From contig MKVW01000003.1 in assembly GCA_001898965.1 (NCBI GenBank), positions 743,440 through 807,439 on the forward strand: a stretch of 64,000 nt of DNA, given 5' to 3'. The DNA is from Rhizobiales bacterium 62-17 (lineage in GTDB: Bacteria > Pseudomonadota > Alphaproteobacteria > Rhizobiales > Beijerinckiaceae). The stretch's first letter is position 1. The number at the start of each line of letters is the position of its first letter. A program made the position numbers and the translations under genes. The notes below the pieces were generated by a model that saw nothing but the letters and a program-made list of their open reading frames with translations, did no database searches and had not been told where the DNA came from. This document shows, in pieces, positions 1 through 6,945 of this stretch.

Positions 1-48
1 ACCGGCAAGGCCGCCAATCGGACGGCACCACGCATCGTGATCGAATGA
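1..48 (+). CDS. C-terminal tail of an upstream gene (partial)
   Basis: An open frame runs from the window edge to TGA at 46-48 and ends in residues TGKAANRTAPRIVIE. Its stop overlaps the mobA start as ATGA, the usual sign of translational coupling. Fifteen residues are too few to identify a family. Genes of molybdenum cofactor or formate dehydrogenase maturation often precede mobA, but nothing in this tail confirms that. Confidence 0.35.
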   Translation, partial: TGKAANRTAPRIVIE

Positions 49-647
49 GCCCGCCGCCGGTCTGCGCCATGGTGCTGGCCGGCGGACTGGCCCGCCGGAT
101 GGGCGGCGAAAAGGCCTTCGCCAAACTGGCCGGCAAACCGCTCATCGCCCATGCGATCGCGCGGCTCACGCCGCAATGCGAGGCGCTGGCGATCAACAGC
201 AATGACGATGCGACGTGGTTCGAGCCTTTTGGCTTGCCCGTTATCGCCGACACCGTGGCTGACTTTCCAGGCCCGCTCGCCGGTATTCTCGCCGCGATGG
301 ACTGGTGCGCCACGAGCCATCCGGATACGGCCTATGTACTGACCGCGCCGGTCGATTGTCCTTTCCTGCCCGATGATCTGACCGCGCGGTTCTGGGACGT
401 GCGCCAGGGCATGGACATTATCGTCGCCAACAGCGGCGAACGCCTGCATCCGACAGTGGCGCTGTGGCGCGTCGGCCTGCGCGAGGATTTGCGCGGCCAT
501 CTAACGTCAGGCGGTTCGCGCAAGCTGGTGAATTGGATCGATCGTTACAAAAGCAAACGGATCGACTGGCTGGTTGAGCCCTTCGACCCGTTCTTCAATG
601 TCAACACACCGGACGATCTGAACGACGCCATTCTGCGGCTGCGTTAG
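45..647 (+). CDS. mobA: Molybdenum cofactor guanylyltransferase MobA
   Basis: Transfers GMP from GTP to molybdopterin to form the guanine dinucleotide cofactor used by DMSO-reductase-type enzymes; cytoplasmic. At 200 residues it has the usual MobA length. The nucleotidyltransferase signature LAGGLARRMGGEK lies at residues 11-23, with the conserved lysine at its end. A DCPFLP motif near residue 105 provides the metal-binding aspartate. The ATG overlaps the stop of the preceding frame (ATGA), so translation is probably coupled to it. The C-terminal NVNTPDDL block is also typical. Identification is secure. Confidence 0.93.
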   Translation: MSPPPVCAMVLAGGLARRMGGEKAFAKLAGKPLIAHAIARLTPQCEALAINSNDDATWFEPFGLPVIADTVADFPGPLAGILAAMDWCATSHPDTAYVLTAPVDCPFLPDDLTARFWDVRQGMDIIVANSGERLHPTVALWRVGLREDLRGHLTSGGSRKLVNWIDRYKSKRIDWLVEPFDPFFNVNTPDDLNDAILRLR

Positions 648-800
648 CCGGGAAAACATCCCAGAAAATGCCCTTGCATGGGGTTGTTCCTCAAAATCCA
701 GCGACACCCCCTCCCCGATAAGCTCCCCGGTACGCACGGCGAAGACTGCGCCGCGACAAACCGGGAGAAGATACCAAGCGAGGGCGGCGGAATTTTGATC

Positions 801-1673
801 TTAGCCCGTGCACGTGCGGATGAATTCGAGCGTGACCTTGGCGAAGTCGTCGTCCTTGCTGCCCATGCTGGCGACCGTCGAGAAATGGTTGTGGCCGTCG
901 AAGCAGCGAACGCGCGGTCCCTTGCCATCGCGCAAAGTCAGCGCGCGCGCCATGTCATAGCCCGGCGTGATCAGATGCAGCGGATCGTATTCGGCGATGG
1001 AAACCGCGACCGGCACCTTGCTCTTGGCCACATAGTTGAGCGACGAACGGCGGTCGAACTGGCCCGTGTCGCTGCCGAAATAGGCCAGCACGTTGTCGCG
1101 GCTCTCGTCCTTGCGCACTTCATAAGGGCCGCTCGACAGCATGCCGCCGGCAACGATGTCGCCACCGTTGATGTCGGGATCGAACAGGAAGGTCGCCACA
1201 TGGGCGGCGCCGGCCGAGTGGCCCATGATGACGATCTTGTTCGGATCGCCGCCGAATTCAGCCGCGTGCGCCTTCACCCATTTGACCGCGCTTTCCACAT
1301 CCTTGGCGGCCAATGGCCATTTGGCTTCCGGCGCCAGGCGATAGTTGGCGACCACGCCGACCATGCCTTCACGCGCGACGCAGCCACCGACATTGCCGTA
1401 GAAGACGGGATCGGAACGCTTGTCGCCGCCGACGAAACCGCCGCCGGGAATATAGACGAAGACCGGCTTGCCGCTGCCGCCAGCTTTCCAATAGACGTCG
1501 AGCTTCTGGCGCTCGTGATCGCCATAGGGAACGTCGAGCTTCGTCTCGACGCCCTTCATCAAACCCTCGAGAAGCGGCGCATAGAGCTTGCGGATCGTCG
1601 CCGCGTTTTCCGGCGCGGCATTCTGCCCGAGCGGCGGAATGGCTTTGCGGATGTCATCAGGCATTGAAGTCAT
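801..1673 (-). CDS. Alpha/beta hydrolase, HSL-type esterase
   Basis: A 290-residue carboxylesterase-like protein. It has the oxyanion block YIPGGGF (about residues 74-80), the YRLAPE motif typical of hormone-sensitive-lipase-type esterases (about 111-116), and the nucleophile elbow GHSAGAAH with Ser153. A late EYDPLH and a C-terminal GHNH supply plausible acid and base. No signal peptide is seen, so it is probably cytoplasmic. It starts 32 bases after the stop of the luciferase-like gene, in the same direction, and is probably the last gene of that operon. Substrate unknown; an ester or lactone from the neighbouring oxidation step is an inference. Confidence 0.8.
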   Translation of the reverse strand: MTSMPDDIRKAIPPLGQNAAPENAATIRKLYAPLLEGLMKGVETKLDVPYGDHERQKLDVYWKAGGSGKPVFVYIPGGGFVGGDKRSDPVFYGNVGGCVAREGMVGVVANYRLAPEAKWPLAAKDVESAVKWVKAHAAEFGGDPNKIVIMGHSAGAAHVATFLFDPDINGGDIVAGGMLSSGPYEVRKDESRDNVLAYFGSDTGQFDRRSSLNYVAKSKVPVAVSIAEYDPLHLITPGYDMARALTLRDGKGPRVRCFDGHNHFSTVASMGSKDDDFAKVTLEFIRTCTG

Positions 1674-1705
1674 AGACTGAACTCTCCTTGAAATTTTTCT
1701 CGGAA

Positions 1706-2869
1706 TTATTCGGCCGCCGCTTTGGTGGGCTGCGGCAGGCGATCCTTGAAATAGGGCAAGACTTCCTTGGCGATGGCGATCTGGTTTTCCTGCACCATCT
1801 GGTGCGGCATGGTGCCGAACTGCGTCTTGGTGAGGGAAATGCCGAAGCCGGCCATGTCCTGATATTGCGCGAGCTTTTCACGCACCGTGTTGGGGCTTCC
1901 GACAATGACGATGCCACGGGCGATCATGTCTTCGGCCGTCGAACGGCCGGCCATGAAGCTTTTCAGCGCCCGCATGCGCTTGATCGACTCGACGCTCGTA
2001 TAGCCGGGCGGCGCCATCATCACCGGATCGCGGGTGAGGAATTCATTGGCATAGGCTTCCAGATGCGGGCGCACGTCGCGCAACGCCTTCTCGTCGCTCT
2101 CGGCCACATAGATCGCATTCGACCAGGCGAACTGATCGGGCGTCGCCTGATAGCCGAACTTGTCGGCCTCCTCGCGATAGAGCTTGAAGGTCTGCGCCAC
2201 GGAGGCGATGGGCGCCAAGGTCTGGCAATAGGTGTATCGGTGCTGCGCCGCCCAGCGGATCGTCGACAGGGAACCCGAGGATGGCGTGAAGATCGGCGGA
2301 TGCGGATCCTGATAGGGCCTGGGCCACGGGTTCACATATTTGAACTTGTAATATTTGCCCTCGAAGGCGAAAGGCCCCGGCCGCGTCCAAGCCTGGATGA
2401 TCAGGTCATGCGCTTCAAGGAAACGCTCCTGCGATTCCGCCGGGTTCATGCCCATGGTGTGATATTCGACGCCGATGCCGCGCACGAAACCGGCGATGAA
2501 GCGGCCACGCGTCAGATTGTCGAGAATGGCGAATTCCTCGGCGATGGTCAGCGGATTGTTCACCAGCGGCAGCGCGCGGCCGAGGATCGCCAGTTTGCCA
2601 TTCTTGATGCGCCGCGCCAGCGCGCCCGCCAAGACGCCGGGTGTCGGCATCATGCCGTAGGCGGTTTGATGATGCTCATTGACCGCGACGCCATCGAAAC
2701 CAAGCTCATCGGCGAATTCAAGCTGATCGAGATATTCGTGATAGAGATCGGCGCCCTTTTTTGGATCGTAATAGCTGTTCGGATAGGTCATCCATGACGT
2801 GCCAAGGCGCTTGATCGCTTCCAGATCGGCATGGGCATAGGGCATCAGGTGAAAGTTGAAGATTTTCAT
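1706..2869 (-). CDS. LLM-class flavin-dependent monooxygenase
   Basis: A 387-residue bacterial-luciferase-like protein that would use reduced flavin to oxygenate an organic substrate. The N-terminus (MKIFNFHLMPYAHADLE) starts the TIM-barrel fold, and GFDGVAVNEHHQ is the conserved LLM block. The open frame extends further upstream but that part overlaps the hydrolase gene in another frame. The chosen ATG overlaps the hydrolase stop as ATGA, so the two are translationally coupled. No flavin reductase is encoded nearby. Substrate unknown. Confidence 0.85.
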   Translation of the reverse strand: MKIFNFHLMPYAHADLEAIKRLGTSWMTYPNSYYDPKKGADLYHEYLDQLEFADELGFDGVAVNEHHQTAYGMMPTPGVLAGALARRIKNGKLAILGRALPLVNNPLTIAEEFAILDNLTRGRFIAGFVRGIGVEYHTMGMNPAESQERFLEAHDLIIQAWTRPGPFAFEGKYYKFKYVNPWPRPYQDPHPPIFTPSSGSLSTIRWAAQHRYTYCQTLAPIASVAQTFKLYREEADKFGYQATPDQFAWSNAIYVAESDEKALRDVRPHLEAYANEFLTRDPVMMAPPGYTSVESIKRMRALKSFMAGRSTAEDMIARGIVIVGSPNTVREKLAQYQDMAGFGISLTKTQFGTMPHQMVQENQIAIAKEVLPYFKDRLPQPTKAAAE

Positions 2870-3651
2870 GCGACGGCCCTCTCTGCGGCGAAAGCCGATA
2901 CGAGGTTCACGAATTCGGTTGTTTTCTCGATCGGCGGCATATGCCCGCAGGCGGCGATGATTTCCACCTTCGAACCAGGGATGAGACGGCCCCACTCCCG
3001 CGCATAGGCTTGCGGCAACAGGCGGTCTTCCGCGCCCCAGACGATCAGGGTCGGCACGTCGATGCGATGCAGCCATTTGCGCAGATGCGGATCGTAACCG
3101 CGCGGCTGCCAGGTGGTCTGCGCGATGACGACCTGGTTGTTCAGGCGTATGTCCTCGCTCTCCGGCACCAGCCGGCGGGCGATCTCCGCCTCGCCCAGTT
3201 TGGCGTCGTGGAACTGATCGGTGATGGCCTTCTCCTCGGTGCAGAGGAAAGTGTCGAGGGTCGGCACGCCGTCGAGCCACAGGCCTTGCGCGTCGACCAA
3301 GGTGAGCGAGGCGATGCGCCGTGTGTCGCGCGTGGCGAGTTCCGCCGCGATCCAGCCGCCCATACCCTGGCCGACAAGATGCACGCCGGTGAGTCCCAGA
3401 TGGTCGAAGAGATCGAGATAGAAATTGGCATAGTCGGCGATGCGATCGAGCCATTTCGGCTTCGGCTGACCGCCGAAGCCTGGATGTTCTGGCACGATCA
3501 CGTCAAAACGGCGCGCCAGCTCATCGAGACAGGGGCGCCAGTCATCGGAGGCATCGGTGCCTCGTAGAAATACCAAGGGCGCGCCCTGCCCGGCACGCAA
3601 GATCTTGATGCGGCAGTCATCGAGATCGACGAAGCTTTCCACTGGCGACAC
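2866..3651 (-). CDS. Alpha/beta hydrolase-fold protein lacking the catalytic serine
   Basis: A 261-residue alpha/beta-hydrolase-fold protein of the meta-cleavage-product-hydrolase type. The nucleophile elbow reads HLVGQGMGGWIA, so residue 96, normally Ser in GxSxG, is Gly (codon GGT). The acid (Asp209 in WGAEDR) and base (His237 in CGHMPP) are kept. The usual HGxG oxyanion block is replaced by RGTDASDDW. It may be a non-hydrolytic partner of the coupled LLM oxygenase or catalyse a serine-independent reaction; a dead enzyme is also possible. The ATG lies about 100 bases downstream of the transporter stop on the same strand, and the CDS overlaps the next gene by 4 bases. Confidence 0.78.
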   Translation of the reverse strand: MSPVESFVDLDDCRIKILRAGQGAPLVFLRGTDASDDWRPCLDELARRFDVIVPEHPGFGGQPKPKWLDRIADYANFYLDLFDHLGLTGVHLVGQGMGGWIAAELATRDTRRIASLTLVDAQGLWLDGVPTLDTFLCTEEKAITDQFHDAKLGEAEIARRLVPESEDIRLNNQVVIAQTTWQPRGYDPHLRKWLHRIDVPTLIVWGAEDRLLPQAYAREWGRLIPGSKVEIIAACGHMPPIEKTTEFVNLVSAFAAERAVA

Positions 3652-3752
3652 GTTTCCTCCCCGTGTTCGTTATCACGCGCGCAAACGCGGTTGCCCTTTA
3701 TAGTCATGCTTGGGCGAATGGTTCAACAGGGGCGGATCACGATCGATGCTGG

Positions 3753-5183
3753 CTATTTGAAATAGCCAAGAATGATCAGAACCATTGTGACGGTGACCGC
3801 GCCGCCGATGCGGGTCGCGATCTGCGCGAACGGCATGAGCTGCATCCGGTTGGCCGCTGTCAGGATCGCCACATCGCCGGTGCCGCCCTGCCCACTGTGG
3901 CAGGCGTTCACCACGGCGGTTTCGATCGGATACATGTTCATGAAGCGCCCGACCACGAAACCGCTCGCCACCATGGTCACGACCGTCGCGACGATGGTGA
4001 CGATATTGGTGAGATGGAACGCCGCCACCAACTTGTCCCACGGCGTCAGTGCCACGCCGATGGCGAACAGCAATGGATAGGTCATGTTGGTGCGCACGAA
4101 TTCATAGACGACCATGCCGCCCCGCTCCAATTCCGGCGACACCGTACGTGTGAGTTTCGCCAGAACGGCAAAGAAGAGCATCGCCACGGGCGCAGGCAGC
4201 CCGAAGAGGTGGAAACACAGAACGCCCAGAAGATAGAGCGTCAGCGCCGTCAGGCCGGCGGCGGCGATGGTTCCGACATCGACATGGCCGACATCGTGTT
4301 TCGCTTCCTCGTCTGCGTCCTCGATCCGGAGACCGCTGTCGTCGCCGACATGCGGCTGCAATTGGCCGTTGCCGGTCAGAGAGGGATATTTCTTGCCCAC
4401 GAAATTGAGGCCGCCAGCCAACAGGATCGCGGTCAAACTGCCGAGCATGACCGGTGGCAACACTTGGGCGAAAATCTCGCCCTGAGCCGCGCCGGTGAGT
4501 GCCGCATAGCCAATCGACAAGGGGATGGCGCCTTCGCCGACGCCGCCAGCCATGATCGGCGCCACCACATAGAAGAACGTGTGATGGGCGCCGAGGCCCA
4601 GCGCCGTGCCCACCACGGTGCCGACAATCGCCGCCAGGACCGAACCGATCGCCAGCGGCACGAAGACTTTGAGAAAGCCGCGGATCAGCACGTCCCGATC
4701 CATGGCGAAAATGCTGCCGACGATGATCGAAGCGATGAAGAGATAAAGAAAATTCGTCGATGCGGTGAAATCGATGATCGACTTCTCCATCTTCGCTGGA
4801 ATGAGATGATAATAAGCCAAGGCTGAAGGAATGAAGGTGGCGAATATCGCGCCCGCGCCGATGCTGCGCAGAACCGGCAGGCGTTTGCCGATCTCGGCGC
4901 AAGTAAAACCGCCGACCACCAGCACGACGATCATCGTCGGACCGTCGGCTTTGATCTCGCCGCTATAGGACAAAGCCGCGATCAGAAGGATCAGCACGAT
5001 ATAGATCGGAACCGGCACGATCCCGACGCGCAGGCTCATCAGCCGCCACCAGCCTTGCGGCCAGAAACGCCGGTCCAAGTCTTGCTTTTGATTTTGGTCC
5101 TGTGCTGGATTTTGCGACGGGGCTCGCGATCCGGAAAGACCGGATGACGGCGAGGTCATTTCACCTGCCTCATGCGGTGACAT
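3753..5183 (-). CDS. 2-hydroxycarboxylate transporter family (CitS/MaeN-like) symporter
   Basis: A 476-residue integral membrane protein of the 2-HCT family, which imports citrate, malate or similar acids with Na+ or H+. It shows both family re-entrant-loop blocks: GGVGEGAIPLSIGYA in the first half, and GQGGTGDVAILTAANR followed by MQLMPFAQIATRIGG in the second. About eleven hydrophobic segments are visible. The start at 5183 is preceded by a strong SD (GGGAGGTG, 3 bases before ATG); an upstream in-frame ATG at 5243 lacks one. The charged N-terminal tail of about 50 residues is rich in Gln, Asn and Asp. Its place in this block suggests uptake of a hydroxy acid for the adjacent enzymes. Confidence 0.88.
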   Translation of the reverse strand: MSPHEAGEMTSPSSGLSGSRAPSQNPAQDQNQKQDLDRRFWPQGWWRLMSLRVGIVPVPIYIVLILLIAALSYSGEIKADGPTMIVVLVVGGFTCAEIGKRLPVLRSIGAGAIFATFIPSALAYYHLIPAKMEKSIIDFTASTNFLYLFIASIIVGSIFAMDRDVLIRGFLKVFVPLAIGSVLAAIVGTVVGTALGLGAHHTFFYVVAPIMAGGVGEGAIPLSIGYAALTGAAQGEIFAQVLPPVMLGSLTAILLAGGLNFVGKKYPSLTGNGQLQPHVGDDSGLRIEDADEEAKHDVGHVDVGTIAAAGLTALTLYLLGVLCFHLFGLPAPVAMLFFAVLAKLTRTVSPELERGGMVVYEFVRTNMTYPLLFAIGVALTPWDKLVAAFHLTNIVTIVATVVTMVASGFVVGRFMNMYPIETAVVNACHSGQGGTGDVAILTAANRMQLMPFAQIATRIGGAVTVTMVLIILGYFK

Positions 5184-5251
5184 GTTCACCTCCCGTCGCC
5201 GCTCAATTCTCTCGAAAACGCGATAGCCGAACCATATTGGCAACAGAATGC

Positions 5252-5282
5252 GTGCTGCCTGTCAATCGACGACAGGCAGCAC
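5252..5282 (-). terminator. Hairpin between aldolase and transporter genes
   Basis: A perfect 12-bp stem (gtgctgcctgtc and its complement) with a 7-base loop lies between the aldolase stop and the transporter start. No T-run follows on either strand, so it may be an intrinsic terminator without a tail, an mRNA-stabilising hairpin or a processing site. Confidence 0.45.
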
Positions 5283-5309
5283 GTCGTAACAGGACATATC
5301 AGTTCCAGA

Positions 5310-6038
5310 TTAGTCGACGATCTGTCCGACATAGGGTCGGCCCGCCCGCTTGCACCAGTTCTCCCAGGCGCGCTCCCAGGTGTAGGGCGACATGCCCGCC
5401 AGGATGCGCTCGACCTCGCCTTCGGTCAGATATTTGATCTGGCCGAGGGTCATGGCCTCGCGGATCAGTTTGGCGTTGAGTTCGAGCTGGATCGCGGTGA
5501 ACACGCAAAGGCGGATGTTGCGCGTGGCCACCACGCAGCCGTGGCCGCGCATCAGCGCCGTAATGCCATCGCCCAAGGTGCGCACCAGATCGCGCCCCAT
5601 GGTCATGTCGGCGACAAGAAGATTGGTATCGCCGAACTTGTCGGTTGAATCCCAGATCGGCACGTCTTTGCCGATGGCCGAGCAGATGTGCATGATCGGC
5701 TTCATGCGCCAGCCGGTAACGCCATAGGGAATGATGCTTGCCGCATGGCTATGAATGATCGCGTGCACATCCGGCCGTGCTTCGTAGATGGCGCCGTGAA
5801 TGAACCGTTCGAGATAAGGTTTGCGGCCGCCGGGATTGACCGCCGTGCCGTCGAGATCGAACGTCATGATATCGGCTTCCTCGATGCAATCGGGAGCGCG
5901 CGCCCGCGACAGCAGATATTGCTGCGGATTGTCGGGGTTGCGGGCGCTGATATGACCGAAGGAATCGAGAATATTTTCGCGGGCGAGAACGCGATTGGCC
6001 GTGACGAGATCCTCGATCACGGCGGCGAGGCCGGCCAT
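5310..6038 (-). CDS. Class II aldolase/adducin family protein
   Basis: A 242-residue zinc-dependent aldolase of the fuculose-phosphate aldolase/RhaD/AraD superfamily. Zinc ligands are visible as His96 and His98 (IIHSHAA) and His166 (MRGHGC); Glu77 in YLERFIHGAIYE fits the catalytic acid. SFGHISARNP near residue 27 is the conserved substrate-binding region. The chosen ATG has a clear SD (GGGAGGAT); the frame extends upstream into the MarR gene but without conserved sequence. It starts 22 bases after the MarR stop, so both are probably co-transcribed. Relatives without sugar-phosphate specificity often act in aromatic or hydroxy-acid catabolism. Confidence 0.88.
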   Translation of the reverse strand: MAGLAAVIEDLVTANRVLARENILDSFGHISARNPDNPQQYLLSRARAPDCIEEADIMTFDLDGTAVNPGGRKPYLERFIHGAIYEARPDVHAIIHSHAASIIPYGVTGWRMKPIMHICSAIGKDVPIWDSTDKFGDTNLLVADMTMGRDLVRTLGDGITALMRGHGCVVATRNIRLCVFTAIQLELNAKLIREAMTLGQIKYLTEGEVERILAGMSPYTWERAWENWCKRAGRPYVGQIVD

Positions 6039-6060
6039 CCTATCCTCCCAGGATATTGGT

Positions 6061-6594
6061 TTAAGAATTATCCTGACCGGTTTCGTCGTTTGTGTCGTCG
6101 TCGTCAACCGTGAAATTCGCGCGGACGCGCAGCAGCATGTTTTTGAACTGCTCCCGTTCGGTCGCGGAAAAGCCCGCAAGGGCTTTGGCCGAATTGTCTT
6201 CGATCAAGGGCAAAACAACCGCGCGCAGCCGGACGCCCTCGTCGGTCAACTGAATATTGCGTTTGCGGCTGTCGCTCAGATATTGCGTACGCACGATCAA
6301 GCCCTGGCTTTCGAGCTGAGCGACCACGCCGACAATGGTCGGGCCGGTGAGACAGCTGCGCCGGGCGATTTCCGATTGGGTGAGGCTATCCTCATCCCAC
6401 AGAACACGTAGCACCGAGAACAGGCCGTTGCGCAGCCCATGCAGCGCCAGCGTGCGGTCGAATTCACGCGCCACGGCGCGGCGGGCATCCCACAAAAGGA
6501 AACCGATCGTCTCGTCGCGCGGCGTGAAAGGAGCGCTTGCGCGAACGGCCGCCCGTTTCCCTCTTTCCTGAGCTTTCGGATTACGTTCCGACAT
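6061..6594 (-). CDS. MarR family transcriptional regulator
   Basis: A 177-residue winged-helix protein. The recognition-helix region SLTQSEIARRSCLTGPTIVG (about residues 72-91) and the wing with a basic DSRKRNIQLT block (about 107-116) are characteristic. It is the first gene of the minus-strand catabolic block and probably controls it, possibly sensing a phenolic or carboxylate ligand. The start at 6594 begins a plausible basic N-terminus; the in-frame ATG at 6687 would add 31 residues of poor quality. Palindromes in the upstream gap are candidate operators. Confidence 0.85.
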   Translation of the reverse strand: MSERNPKAQERGKRAAVRASAPFTPRDETIGFLLWDARRAVAREFDRTLALHGLRNGLFSVLRVLWDEDSLTQSEIARRSCLTGPTIVGVVAQLESQGLIVRTQYLSDSRKRNIQLTDEGVRLRAVVLPLIEDNSAKALAGFSATEREQFKNMLLRVRANFTVDDDDTNDETGQDNS

Positions 6595-6770
6595 TGCTAA
6601 CTTCACTATCTTGTCCGTTCTAAAATCTTGCCTGACTGATCGGCTGAAGCGCGGCCACGTGCCCGCACCCAAGGACGCAACGTCCACTCAGTCCGCATGG
6701 TTGAAAATCGGCGATTGGAACGCCGCCCACACCATGGGCAGCTCCGGCCATTTGAATGCCTTCCTCCCAG

Positions 6771-6842
6771 CGCTGATATCAGCGTCATTGTTATTCTGTG
6801 ATGGTAACAGCGAATGGCGCGTAAAGACAATTGATGAATCAA
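6771..6842. promoter_or_regulatory. Candidate operator palindromes upstream of the MarR gene
   Basis: The 351-base gap between the MarR start (6594) and the valS stop (6946) holds no convincing gene. It contains a perfect 14-base palindrome, cgctgatatcagcg, at 6771-6784 and a ttgat-ga-atcaa repeat at 6831-6842. Both lie upstream of the MarR gene and could be its binding sites, although MarR sites are usually closer to the start. Position and symmetry are the only evidence. Confidence 0.35.
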
Positions 6843-6890
6843 CAAATGGCAGCCGGTCTTTTGCACGCCGCGAGCATATGTTGATAAGCA

Positions 6891-6919
6891 AAACGCGCGC
6901 CCAGTTTGAGCGCGCGTTT
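6891..6919 (-). terminator. Intrinsic terminator of valS
   Basis: A perfect 10-bp stem (aaacgcgcgc and its complement) with a 9-base loop, 27 bases beyond the valS stop. Read on the minus strand, the 3' arm ends in TTT followed by TGCTTATC, giving a short U-rich tail. Confidence 0.75.
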
Positions 6920-6945
6920 CGCTAAATCATTCGTATGCCGAATGG

